From: Collybia mongolica
Taxonomy: Eukaryota; Basidiomycota; Agaricomycetes; Agaricales; Clitocybaceae
Direction: 5' to 3'
DNA length: 64,000 nt
Assembly (NCBI GenBank): GCA_013420905.1
Contig: JAAXNY010000013.1
Location: 1,116,001-1,180,000, forward strand
A program made the position numbers and the translations under genes. Under the pieces are notes generated by a model that was not told where the DNA came from, ran no database searches, and worked only from the letters and a program-made list of their open reading frames with translations. Positions 47,615 to 58,283 of the stretch are shown here, one piece after another; positions within the stretch are counted from its first letter, which is position 1, and the number at the start of each line of letters is the position of its first letter.

Positions 47615-49576
47615 CTACTCCTCCTCACTGTCAGGCGTGGACAAAGAGGAGGTTGACGACGAAGAACCGTCATCAACCTCTGATTCTTCCTCCAAGGGTG
47701 GCCAAGGGAGGTTCTGAAACTTTGCATAGAAGAGGAGAGCACTCTCCATGGCTGGCATAGTCAGCAAGAGGTTTTGAAGGCCCTCCAGGCCTTCCTCCTG
47801 GTACAACCTACCTATGGTGCTGACTATGCACACCAACAAGGAGTTGCACATTTCAAGCATGCGGTTAGCAGCCTGAATGACCTCCATGGCAAGAGTGTCC
47901 ACGTCGTCCAGCTGAGCATACACTTCAGCAACCGCTAGTAGAATAAGTAAAATCATTAGTAAACAAAAAGACAGAAAGAAAATGGCTTACTGGAAATGCC
48001 TGCACCAAGCATAGGCCCCAGATCCTCCTGGAGCCTAGCGCGCTTCTGGGGAGTGAGACTGAAGCTGCACTTCCCCTTCTTGGTGGTAGTGCACTCAACG
48101 CACGGTTTACCCCAACTGTTGAAGGAGCACTCGATGTTGCCGCAGGTGGCACACATCGTGCAAGGATAGCCAACCTAGTAAGAATGATCAGTAACAAGAA
48201 ATAAAGTAGTAATAAACATACAGTAGAGCGCCAAGGCGCAAGGTCAGCCAGCAGGGAGGTAATAGGGGACTGTAGCAGCATAGGCTCCTGGTTGGGAACT
48301 AGCATGTGCTTACGGCGTGTCACCTGAACCCCATCCCTAGAACGAGTGGTCTTACACGACCGACGAGGAGAAGGGGCCACAGGAGGCAACAACTCCACAA
48401 ATCCCTCTTGAGCCAACTGGCGTGCAATCTCTTCATTAAAGAGCCAAAGCTCAGGGACCTCGACCTTAACCAGTGGCTGCCCAGAGGACTAAAGAGATAA
48501 AAATAAGTAAAAGTAAATGAGTTTTAAAAAGAGAAAGGAGACATACGGGACCTGCCTCTGTGGGACGCAGTGTGGAATCACTGCCAGCCCCCTGGGCGTG
48601 TGACATGTCAGACTAGAATTTTGAAATCAAGTCAGGAATAATGTAAAGCTCATGAAGTAAAGGATGGTATACCTGGGGAACCGCACGGCCTTTGCCCTTG
48701 GACCCTGTATTATGCTTCCGCTTAAGGGGCTATCAAAATAAGTCAACAACAGAAGAAAAGTAATAAAAGTAGTGATCGACGAACCGCGGGTACCAAAACC
48801 GGGGAGCACACCAGCAAGGGCGCAGCGGACCAACTGTCCTGGTACTGATGGTAATGGTGCAGCGTGCCAACCATGTGAGGGGAGACAAGGAAAGTATCTT
48901 GAAAGATACTTTCACCATTGTCATGCTCGTAGTGCGACCCCACCTGGTCCAGAACTTGCTCCACAGTGGGAGCCTGACCCTAAAGTAAAAAGTAGTCAGT
49001 TTGACAAGGACAGGCAGAGTAAAGAAGTAAACAAGCCATTTACCAGAAGAATGGAATTGTTTCCTAGGTCAGCCGATATGACCATATGCCAGGAAGACCA
49101 CGAGGCTTTGCACGCGTCAACTGGGATGCGCATCACTTGGAGGTGAAGCACGCACAGGAGGAGAATGGCCAGGTACGGCAGCGAAAAGTGCGTGCCATGG
49201 ACCACGCCAGTGATGGCGTCCTGAGACCAGTAAATAAGTAATTTAGTAAAAGGTTTTAACAAGAAAAAGATGGGTGTACAATGAGCAAGGAGCAGTGATC
49301 AACGAAGTCAATTAAATTGTTGAGGTCAAGGGGCCCCTGATGGTCCATACGGGGCACAAGCTCCTCGGCCATAATGATCCACCCTTGCTCCATGGCAACG
49401 AAGACGTCACCCTCGGCATCTTCAAGGAGATCGGAAAACAAAGGGATGGGCTGGTCCACATAGACCATAGCAGGGGAATGGCCCTCAGTTGGTAAAATCG
49501 TGGTGGAAAGCGAAAGGGACAGTGCGGAAGGCGAGTGCAGAGCACAGGCCATGGCAGAAGTGGAAGTGGAAGACAT
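47615..49576 (-). CDS. Gene A: unknown multi-exon protein with Cys cluster
   Basis: I do not recognise this gene. From ATG 49576 (MSSTSTSAMACALHSP) about eight exons can be joined with GT-AG introns of 50-65 nt, ending EEESEVDDGSSSS...PDSEEE-stop at 47615-47617. Middle exons read VKVEVPELWLFNEEIARQLA and a Pro/Arg-rich part. A Cys cluster near 48050-48170 has the pattern C-X2-C-X2-C-X4-C-X8-C-X2-C-X7-C (CTMCATCGNIECSF, then WGKPCVECTTTKKGKC), probably zinc-binding. The tail is acidic. It is head-to-head with gene B across mariner element B. Its place in transposon debris suggests element cargo or a captured gene. One donor, near 48783, has two options. Confidence 0.6.
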
Positions 49577-49842
49577 ATTTGTTTAAAAGAGTTGGAGTGT
49601 TTGAGCAATGCGAATAACAAAGAAATTTAGAAATGGGCTGTAAAGTCCAAATTGTCTGAAACTTAGCAAAAGCAAGAGCTTTTTAAAAACGCACAACCCT
49701 GCATTGCAAAGCTCTAAAAGACAAGCAGGAGCACTGATCTCTTGCTGAAATGTCAGAAACATAATGAGAGAAATGCTCAGATGACTGAAATATCTGTAAA
49801 GTGATGTCCGAATGTCAAGTACTCTCTCAGGAGATGTATATA
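49577..49842. promoter_or_regulatory. Half of a bidirectional promoter (gene A side), split by mariner B
   Basis: The 266 bp upstream of gene A end in gagatgtata plus TA at the mariner border. Across the element the sequence continues taaaaaggg. Without the mariner the site would read tatatataaaaaggg, a TATA-box-like stretch between the divergent genes A and B. Promoter role is inferred. Confidence 0.5.
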
Positions 49843-51450
49843 CAGTGGCTCAAAAAACTGCCCCAATGTTTGTACATTTTTGAAAGATCAATATGGTATG
49901 AAGTGCTGACATAAGCAGGGGACCTGGGGTAATTATGTAAGATACTATGACATCGTGGCTTTCCAATGGACCCTGGATCATGTGATTTGGATCAATATCC
50001 ATTAAGCTATAAGCCAAACAAAATGGTTACTTATTGGGGCAGTTTTTTGACCCTTATCTTATTTTCCATTATTCTGGCATTTATGATCCAATGCAAGAAC
50101 ATTATGGACTGTGGGAAGAATAAACAATGTCATGTGACTTTATTTGTATCAATTTGACATGTTGGAATTGGTTCAATCATCTTCTTGACCTCTTACCACC
50201 ATCATGAAAGCCATTTCTACTGCTCAGCACAATACTGTTGTTTCTCTCCTCAATGAGGGCTATTCTCAGCGTCAAATCAAGGAGAAAACTGGTCTAGGGA
50301 AGGGTACCATCAGTAGGATCAGCAAAGATGTGGATGGAAACAAAGAAAACAACCTTGGTGGCCGCCCCTCCAAGCTGTCTGTTCGTGACAAACAGTCAAT
50401 TATTCGTCAAATCAAGTCAGGGAAGCTTGATAATGCAGTTCAGGCTACCCAATTCATCAATGGCATCATCCCCAATCCTGTCACACCCCAGACAGTCAGA
50501 AATGCACTCAAGGAAAATCAATTTTATGCTGCTACAAAGAGGAAAGCTCCTCTTCTCAAACGAGCCCATCGCATCCAGCGTCTCCAGTTTGCAAAATATC
50601 ATGAAAGCTGGACTGTGGAGGACTGGAAAAGGGTTCTATGGACAGATGAGACCAAAATCAATAGGATTGGGTCAGATGGAAAGGTTTATGTCTGGAAACA
50701 AAGGGGAGAACCACCATCTGATAGAACAACATCACCTACTGTCAAACATGGAGGAGGAGGAAACCTCATGGTATGGGGTTGTATGGGGTGGAATGGAGTG
50801 GGAAAGCTCATAGAGGTGCAGGGGAACATGGACAAGGTTCAATACTGTGAAATTTTGGAGAGTGGAGTTCAGGAAAGTTTTGAGAAGTTGGAAATGGTGG
50901 ATGGCGAGCGCTACTTTCAGCAAGATAACGACCCCAAACACACATCTGGACTGGCCACACAGTGGTTTGAAGACAACAACATTCAAGTCCTTGGCTGGCC
51001 TGCCCAATCCCCTGACATGAATCCAATAGAACACCTTTGGGAACATCTCAAGCGCCGTCTTAAAGAATATCTGACACCACCCAAAGGAGTACATGAGTTG
51101 TGGGATAGATTGGCTGAAGAGTGGGGTGAAATTCCACCAGAGGTATGCCAAAACCTGATAGAAAGTATGCCCAGGCGGATACAAGCAGTTATAAAGGCAA
51201 AAGGTGGTCATACAAAGTATTAGATAGAAAATTAATAGAGGGTCAAAAAACTGCCCCAATGAGTAATCATTTTGTTTGGCCTATAGCTTAATGGGTTTTG
51301 ATCCAAATCACATGATCCAGGGTCCATTGGAAAGCCACGATGTCATAGTATCTTACATAATTACCCCAGGTCCCCTGCTTATGTCAGCACTTCATACCAT
51401 ATTGATCTTTCAAAAATGTACAAACATTGGGGCAGTTTTTTGAGCCACTG
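49843..51450 (+). mobile_element. Tc1/mariner element B (1608 bp)
   Basis: Same element as A in opposite orientation, with TA at 49841-49842 and 51451-51452. Sub-terminal repeat text matches A base for base where I compared it. It is inserted between the start codons of genes A and B. Confidence 0.93.
50204..51223 (+). CDS. Tc1-family transposase, 339 aa (element B)
   Basis: Identical at protein level to the transposase of element A: helix-turn-helix domain, LWTDET, QQDNDPKH and NPIEHLW catalytic motifs, DD34E spacing. Intact frame from ATG 50204. Two identical intact copies 2.8 kb apart imply recent activity or gene conversion. Confidence 0.93.
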   Translation: MKAISTAQHNTVVSLLNEGYSQRQIKEKTGLGKGTISRISKDVDGNKENNLGGRPSKLSVRDKQSIIRQIKSGKLDNAVQATQFINGIIPNPVTPQTVRNALKENQFYAATKRKAPLLKRAHRIQRLQFAKYHESWTVEDWKRVLWTDETKINRIGSDGKVYVWKQRGEPPSDRTTSPTVKHGGGGNLMVWGCMGWNGVGKLIEVQGNMDKVQYCEILESGVQESFEKLEMVDGERYFQQDNDPKHTSGLATQWFEDNNIQVLGWPAQSPDMNPIEHLWEHLKRRLKEYLTPPKGVHELWDRLAEEWGEIPPEVCQNLIESMPRRIQAVIKAKGGHTKY

Positions 51451-51518
51451 TATAAAAAGGGCATTGGCTGCGCTATTTTTCAAAAGACATTGCCAGACTT
51501 TATTATACTCTCTTTACA
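51451..51518 (+). promoter_or_regulatory. TATA box abutting mariner B, upstream of gene B
   Basis: TATAAAAAG at 51451-51459 begins with the TA target duplication itself, about 60 bp before the first ATG of gene B (51519). The insertion left the TATA motif complete on this side. Confidence 0.5.
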
Positions 51519-52938
51519 ATGTTCTATTTCGAAAGAAAAACCAATTTTCCTTGCATTATTATGACTAGCCTCCCCAACTATCAAGACATCAAGAACTTCA
51601 AGATGGTCCAAGCTCAGTGGAACACCTTTCAAGCTTGTTTATCAATGGACACCCTTGTTGAACAAAGGGTCAGTGTCCGGAAGTTAGGCAAAACCGCGGT
51701 ACACTTTTTACCAATTAAACCTTTAACGCCATTATCATAACCAACTTTTACATTTTACAGTTACTCCTGACTGAATTCAAAATGGTTTTGACGGAGCGGT
51801 CCTGCCAGAATGTTATCTTTGGCATCCGTAAGGCATTCCAGGGACTACAACACATATACCCTGAGTTACTTCAAGAGCCCATCTACTGTAACATTGTGAC
51901 TCTTACTGCTGCTATTCACCATCACTGTGAAAAGGTCTGCACTGAGCTCCTTTCTCAAACCGTGGTGCGTGCTTTTTACCTTATTTTGTACTTTACTGTT
52001 CTTAAATTATGGTTTTCTGGTACTAGGTCCCTGCTACTGGTGGTGACACGGATGGTACTGCTATTCCAGGCAAGGTCATTGCTGGTGGTGAATATGACGG
52101 TGACATTGAAATGTCTGGTACTGACTTGGTATGTTTCTTTTAGCTACCGTGCTGTCAGTGTGCAACATACTCAATGGCATCTCTTCTTTACTCAAGAATA
52201 TGGTCATTGATTCCAGTGCTATGGCCAGTGCTGCTGTCTCTGGACCAGTGACTAGTTGTCTCCTCAGTGAAGGACCAATCACCCATAGTCAAAAGGAGAA
52301 GGAGATCATTAAGGTTCCCCACGTCAAAAGGACTAAGGCTGAAAAGGCTGCCATCAAGGTACCCATTCTTGTTTTTACTCTGTCTATTACTTTGTTTCTT
52401 ATGCTTACAGGACAGTAAATGTTCTGAGCTCAATTGCAGCAGCACTCTTCATCCCAAAAAGTGTACAAGGCAGGACACCCCAGATGAAGATCCAAAGGCA
52501 TCTGCAGAGGGTACGTTTTCTAATAATAGATGATTCTAATTTTATACCGACTGTGTACAAGATACTCACGTCTTTATTGACTTCCGTCCCTCCAAGGAGC
52601 ACAATGTAGTCTTAGCGTGGGCGCGCTTGATTGCTGACGTGGGCAATCCCATGTCACACACCAAACAAGCCCTTGGTAGGATGCTTTTAAACTACCACAC
52701 TGAGTTGGAGGAGATCAGTCATACAGTGTCTTTCTTATTGAAGCATCATGACGCCACTATGGACAAAGTCACTTGCCTTAACAGTCTAATGAACAAGGCC
52801 GCTCTGGAGGGAGGCTCTGACAAGGCTGCCACTGCAAGCACTACCGAAGTCCATGACCAGGTTGACAATGACAAGGAGGAGGTAGCTCCAGCTGACGTGC
52901 CCTTGCCTGAGGTTGAAGATGACTTCATATCTGCTTGA
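51519..52938 (+). CDS. Gene B: unknown six-exon protein beside a gypsy integrase
   Basis: I do not recognise this protein (about 330 residues). Exons 51519-51698, 51761-51964, 52027-about 52128 and three more join with introns of about 50-65 nt, all in frame. The first ATG (51519) is chosen by distance to the TATA box; ATG 51561 (MTSLPNYQDIKNFKMVQ) is an alternative. Segments: FGIRKAFQGLQHIYPELLQE, HVKRTKAEKAAIK, DTHVFIDFRPSKEHNVVLAW, a helical LLNYHTELEEISHTVSFLLK and an acidic tail ending DDFISA. A second copy of this tail is at 44200-44300. Its 3' end faces the integrase end at 53085 with 146 bp between, and the decayed copy has the same arrangement. I infer membership of a mobile unit rather than a host gene. 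Confidence 0.62.
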
Positions 52939-53084
52939 GGGCAGTCCAATTAACTTCCTCCTTAGTTATGGTGTCCCTCTCCATGCTCCTTTGTACTACT
53001 GTCTTTACTCAGCTTAACACTGTCCTTACTGCTTAGCTTCATTGCTTATACTGTCTTTACTGCTTTTGTTTCCATACTGATTTA

Positions 53085-53933
53085 TCACCAATGCAACTTC
53101 CGGTGTGACTCAGTAGTTTGTGGTAGCGCCAGAGCTATCCCCTCCTCAGTCTTCTCACTAGAACTTGACTCTGAATCGGACTGATCTAATTGGACTCTAT
53201 CAAAAGTATAGTCACACTCCTTGTAAACTTGTCTATTAGCAGGATCTTTCGATTCCACTAAAGCATTTAATGTTTCACTAGAGATGTCTATTAGATCTTG
53301 CAGATTGTCTGGCAGTTTGATTGCACTCCTAGCAAAATAAGGAATAACCCTAAACGCCCCCACTTTATGTTGCCACACTAATCCATCCAGTTTGCAAACA
53401 ACATAGGCTCCCCCACGGTTTTGTCTCAGGACTATCATTGGTCCAAGGTACCATGGTTTCAGCTTTTTATCAAGCAAACTTTCAACCTTGGTATTTCTAA
53501 CTAGTACTAAACTTCCTGGTTTGAAATCATAGTCTCTGATGGTCGTGTGGTGATCCTTCTCATACTGTAATAGTCTCCTTCGTTTTTCTATATTGATACA
53601 TTTCCTCATATCAGCCACATGCTGGACATGCTTAGCTAGAGCTTGTGCTCTAAACCCAATGAGTTCCTCTGTAGTCAATATTTTTCCTGGTAACTTTACT
53701 AACCAAGTGGCTTCAATGATATCTAACAGTAAGGTTGGATGTGCACCCATAATCATAAAATAAGGGGAGCAACCCATCCCTTTCTGTATAGTAATCCTGT
53801 CAGCCCACATTACATGGTGAAAGAAGTAGTACCACTTCTTTACATCACCACCTGTAGCCTTGAAGACAGCTTGACGCACATCCCAATGTGCGCACTTGGC
53901 GATCCCATTTCCTTTGGAATTATATGGTGATAT
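53085..53933 (-). pseudogene. Ty3/gypsy integrase C-terminal part
   Basis: The minus-strand frame contains the end of the integrase core (SPYNSKGNGIAK, WADRITIQKGMGCSPYFMIM) and the C-terminal module (DYDFKPGSLVLVRNTKVESL, LKPWYLGPMIVLRQNRGGAY, VGAFRVIPYFARSAIKLP). A charged tail ends at a stop at 53085. Its 5' side is cut by mariner C; a short continuation (ILYGAHSAKYGITGI) is seen at about 55553-55610 with a small frame offset. RT, RNase H and protease parts of this copy are absent. Confidence 0.8.
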
Positions 53934-53934
53934 A

Positions 53935-55552
53935 CAGTAGCTCAAAAAACTGTCCCAATGTTTGGTCATTTTATAATGATTTACTTATAACAGAGTACTG
54001 GGGATTAATATCATTCTGAGAAATATATATATAATACTACACCATATTAGCTTTGAAATGAGCCCTTACTTTCCTTATTTGAATAAAAACTCATTTCATA
54101 ACAAATTGAACAAAATAATTACTCATTGGGACAGTTTTTTGACCTATGCTTAATTTTGGCAAGATCTTTACTGCAGCAAGCTTTAACATCATGTGATGTA
54201 TTGTGGGAACAGTAAACAAAGTCATGTGACCATGTTGATATAAATTCAACATGTTTCCATCATTACAATCATTCTTTCCTTCCCCCATCATCCCATGAGA
54301 CCTACATCTTCTACCCAACACCTTTCTGTGATCTCCCTTCTTCAAGAAGGCTATACCTTGCATCAGATCCAGTCCAAAACCACTCTGGGAAAGTCTACCA
54401 TTGGGAGAATCAAGAAGGAACTGGATATGGACAAGGAAAACCACAGGGGGGGACATCCTTCTAAGCTCTCTCCTGGTGACAAACGGTCAATTATTTGACA
54501 AATCACCACTTGAAGGCTTGATAATGCTGTAGAGGCCACCCATTTCATCAACCAAACTCTTCCCAACCCTGTCACACCCCAAACAGTCAGGAATGCACTC
54601 AAAAAGAATGACTTTTGTAGTGTTGTCAGGAGAAAATGTCCTCTTCTCAAAAAGGCTCATCAACTGCAACATCTTCAATGGGCAAGATACCATGAAAACT
54701 GGACAGTGGAGGATTGGAAAAGGATCTTATGGTCAGATGAGGTCAAAATCAACAGGATTGGGTCAGATGGAAGGACTTATACTTGGAAGAAGAAGGGAGA
54801 ACCACTTTCTGACAGAACCACCACTCCTACTGTCAAACATGGAGGAGGAAATAATCTTATGGTGTGGGGTTGTATGGGGTGGAATGGAGTAGGAGTGCTT
54901 ACAGAGGTCTAGGGGATTATGAATGCAGACCAATACTGCCAGATTTTGGATGGGGGAGTAGTGGAAAGCTTTGAAAAGCTGGAGATGCCCCAGGGAGAGA
55001 GGATGTTTTAGCAGGACAATGACCCCAAACATGCATCCAACAAGGCAACCAAGTGGTTTGAAGACAACAACATTGATGTTATGGTCTGGCCAGCACAATC
55101 CCCTGACATCAACCCCATTGAACATCTCTGGGTAGTGTTGAAGAAGGCACTTAAGAAATACCCAACAGCCCCCAAAGGAGTACATGAGTTGTGGGATAGG
55201 GTGGTAGTGGAATGGAATGGAATTCCACCAGAAACATGCCAGACACTTATAGAAAGCATACCTAGAAGGGTTCAAGCAGTCATTAAGGCAAAAGATGGTC
55301 ATACCAAGTATTAATTGTGTAAATAGAGACTTTGGAGATGTAGGTCAAAAAACTGTCCCAATGAGTAATTATTTTGTTCAATTTGTTATGAAATGAGTTT
55401 TCATTCAAATAAGAAAGGTAGGGGCTCATTTCAAAGCTAATATAGTGTAGTATCATATATATTTTTCTCAGAATGATATTAATCTCCAGTACTCTGTTAT
55501 AAGTAAATCATTATAAAATGACCAAACATTGGGACAGTTTTTTGACCTACTG
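53935..55552 (+). mobile_element. Tc1/mariner element C (1618 bp), decayed
   Basis: TA at 53933-53934 and 55553-55554. Ends CAGTAGCTCAAAAAACTGTC and its near-inverse (right end CAGTAGGTC...). As in A and B, the terminal motif recurs inverted at the inner edge of each long repeat (cattgggacagttttttgac). It belongs to a related but distinct subfamily and interrupts the gypsy integrase. Confidence 0.9.
54295..55314 (+). pseudogene. Tc1-family transposase with four stops (element C)
   Basis: The reading aligns along its whole length with the A/B transposase (start MRPTSSTQHLSVISLLQEGY, LWSDEVKINRIG, QDNDPKHAS, NPIEHLW, end KAKDGHTKY). In-frame stops lie near 54496 (TGA for CGA), 54511 (TGA), 54909 (TAG for CAG) and 55007 (TAG for CAG). 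Three are explained by C-to-T change on the coding strand. Catalytic Asp, Asp, Glu remain. Not functional. Confidence 0.88.
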
Positions 55553-55847
55553 TACTTATTCCTGTAATACCATACTTGGCACTGTGAGCTCCATAGAGGA
55601 TGAATTTACAACCCCCCTTTCCTTACTTAAGCAGTGGGAAGTCATCTTTATAAAGTATAAATTTCATCCCATCATAACAACAGAAATATAATGAATTTCA
55701 TTTACAAATATTGGGAAATTCAACCCTTAGGGTGGGTAAAAAGAGATGATTTTCCCCCTTGAAAGTATGTATTTTATTGGCTGAATTCAAGCCATAGAAT
55801 GTCCCAAGTCAGCACCTTTAGATTCATCCACTATTCATACCCTGGAT

Positions 55848-56180
55848 GAATTTCATACCTCTAAAGGCAATATTAACCATGTTATCCCAGGATAAATTCT
55901 TCACCAAAGCTGGATTAAATAAATGGCTTTTATTCATCCTTTTCCTCAGAATGAATTTCATACTTCTAAAGGTGGGATTAGTTAAAATATGTCTGGATGA
56001 ATTCTTCACCAAAACTGGATTAAATAAATGGCTTTTATTCATCCCTTGTCTTAGAATGAATTTCATACTTTTAAAGGTGGGATTAGCTACAGTATCTCTG
56101 GATGAATTCTTCACCATAACTGGATTAATTCTATGGCTCTCAATTCATCCCCTTGCTCATAATGAATTTCATACCCTTGA
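55848..56180. repeat. Tandem repeat, 105-bp period, about 3.2 copies
   Basis: Units start with gaatttcatac at 55848, 55953, 56058 and 56164 (spacing 105, 105, 106). Each unit contains ctggattaa...atggct...attcatcc. A/T-rich, with the same gaatttcat motif scattered upstream from 55590. Possibly a subterminal repeat of a DNA transposon. No coding. Confidence 0.85.
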
Positions 56181-56391
56181 GTTTGGATGATTTTCAACAA
56201 TTTTTGGGGGACTTTTCAGACTGGGGAGCAGGAAATATTCATCCACTGAATGCAATAATTATATTGCCTAAAATATAGCCTTTTCTAACTGAAAGTCATC
56301 CACTAGAGTGCCAAAAAAATCCAATTATATATGAAAAAAATATGGTATCTGTATGGTTTATCAATTAGAAGATTTTGGAAAATTCTCCTAC
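56181..56391. other. Non-coding A/T-rich stretch
   Basis: Between the tandem repeat and the hypothetical gene. Nothing recognised. Confidence 0.35.
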
Positions 56392-57294
56392 TCAGAAGTT
56401 CTCCTCTTCTAGGTCTGATTCACCTGTCATGTCCTCATCCCCATCCTCATTGCCCTTGCCCTCATCCCCGTCCTCTCGGTCCCCATTTCCTATGGCTGTG
56501 TCCATGTCATCACTCTCGCCGTGTTCACTTCCATCCTCATCTGCTTCCATTTCTCGATCATCATCATCTGTGTTATTGGCGAGTGTTGAGGGTGGTGGTA
56601 GATATCCGCGACGACGAGCATAGGCGCGCCTGTTTTTGAGGTTGTATTTTATAAATTCCTCGACGGGCCAGCCATGGGCAAATCGGTTCAGATACTCGTG
56701 ACGCTTTCGAGCCTGACAACTTTGTTAGTCAAAGGGAGGGTAAATAACAGGAGACTTACTACAGCAATTATTCGGGCTATTATTGGTTTGGGTTGTCAGT
56801 GCCATGAAAGGCTGTAATCGATCCCTGCCGTGACAGTCAATTCACGAACAGAACGCTATAGATAATCAGATAGATTCCGTGAATAAAAATGAAACTTACA
56901 TGAATTGATGTATATAAATCCTGGTCATCTTCTAAACACATTGCAAACTGTAAGTTAAATTTCTTTCTGCTAGAGCCGCGCGCTGGCTGTGGTATCAAGT
57001 CCGATGTTATCTCTTTTGCAGCGGCAGATTTGCGCAGGGCGTCGTTCTCGGCTGATGGTATTGACGAAGTTGAGTGCACATTGAAGAAGAAATAAATCGG
57101 ACGTAGGTACCTTGTAGTTTCTTCAGCTTAGCTTGTAGGGTCATGGTCTGTGCCGCTTCAGGTGTAATACAATTAGTGAAATCATCCTACTAGAGGAAGT
57201 GGCAACTACCTAATACTTTATTTTTGGCAGGAGTTGACCCCAACTTGACCTTGCCACCATGCTTATTGACTTTCGATGCTGAGGATTTAGCCAT
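56392..57294 (-). CDS. Hypothetical acidic-tailed multi-exon protein
   Basis: Unrecognised. ATG 57294 gives MAKSSASKVNKHGGKVKLGS. Next exons read TMTLQAKLKKLQ and AENDALRKSAAAKEITSDLI...KFNLQFAMCLEDDQDLY. A final exon, near 56720 to 56392, reads ARKRHEYLNRFAHGWPVEEF, IKYNLKNRRAYARRRGYLPP and a long Asp/Glu-rich tail ending EEENF. The link through about 56760-56850 (VRELTVTAGIDYSLSW) meets a stop, so one exon there is uncertain or damaged. Divergent from the gene at 57640. Probably transposon-associated, given the neighbours. Confidence 0.4.
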
Positions 57295-57639
57295 GAGGAT
57301 TGTGAGGATTGAGTTGTTGAGGGAGAGGAGAGATGTCTTACATCCTTAAGAATTCGACCATGGATATGCTCCATGGTTAGGCACTATTGACGCGGAAGCG
57401 GAAAACACAAAATCTTGACACTAGTGCAAGGGTCGGAATGAGGAATTCCGACTCCAATTCACTTAATTGTCGCTTGATGAGTTCTAATGTCGGATATTGG
57501 GGCAGAGGGTTTTGCTATCGCGGCTCCACGGATCTCTGAACAAGTGTCGGAAAAGACACCCGTAGAGTAGTGAAATCACATATAGTGTTATATATTTGAG
57601 TTAGTAAAATTATAGCTCGTTATCCTAAACGCATACCTC

Positions 57640-58211
57640 ATGCCTACCATGTCTCGTTCCTCAATACTTCACAGTGGTGTTGCGAGTCCGTGCATCAACG
57701 AGGATGGCCACAACACCATAGAAAATGTGACAGAGCCCGAAACAGACTCTGACCGCGAACAATCCATTGGTCCAGAAAATCAACTTGGGCTACCGGAATA
57801 CGTCGGGTGGGTTCCGTATTGTTCCAACGCCTCCAGTAGGGAGGCCAGTACAACCAAAGAAATAGGTATAGATCAGTTTGACGAGTGGCGCTAAGGCTGA
57901 ACATCGGATGCAGGTGATAATAATCATGTCAAGAATTCCGGGAAAATCTCTGAGGACGGCAAGGGGGAAATGGGAGTCAGCATTATTCAATCTGTGAAAG
58001 ACAAGGTATGTGCAACACTTAACTGCATTTCGGTTGTATAATTGATCATGAAAAGGATATTACAATACATATACACGTTGAAGGTGGAAGCCTAGTAAAC
58101 CCAGTATTTAACTTCAATTTCCAACAAAAAAGGCAGCAGGGAAGTAAACTGGGCTGTAGGATAATAGAAAAAGGAAGACAGCATAAACGACAGAAATTAA
58201 GTCATACTTAG
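57640..58211 (+). CDS. Hypothetical three-exon small protein
   Basis: Unrecognised. ATG 57640 (MPTMSRSSILHSGVASPCIN). Exon 1 ends at 57865. The intron to 57913 joins in frame to DNNHVKNSGKISEDGKGEMG, and a second intron (GTATGT...AAAAG, ending near 58057) joins to DITIHIHVEGGSLVNPVFNF, stop at 58209-58211. Protein about 145 residues, hydrophilic, no known domain. Support is the clean splicing only. Its 3' end faces the Spt5-like gene 72 bp away. Confidence 0.4.
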
Positions 58212-58283
58212 GATAGGATGTGGGCATGTCAATTATCAAGCAATGTATATATTATAGAAGGATTATGTTAATAGTGCCCCTAC

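Noticed and set aside
45421..51450. Past inversion of the segment between the two mariners
   Set aside because: Flanks of B join into one plausible TATA run, and the LTR next to A does not continue at any flank of B, so there is no positive evidence for inversion.
54295..54498. Separate 67-aa helix-turn-helix gene
   Set aside because: It is only the first part of the mariner C transposase before its first premature stop.
55848..56180. CRISPR-like regular repeat spacing
   Set aside because: Whole 105-bp units are alike, with no unique spacers, and the DNA is eukaryotic; it is a tandem repeat.
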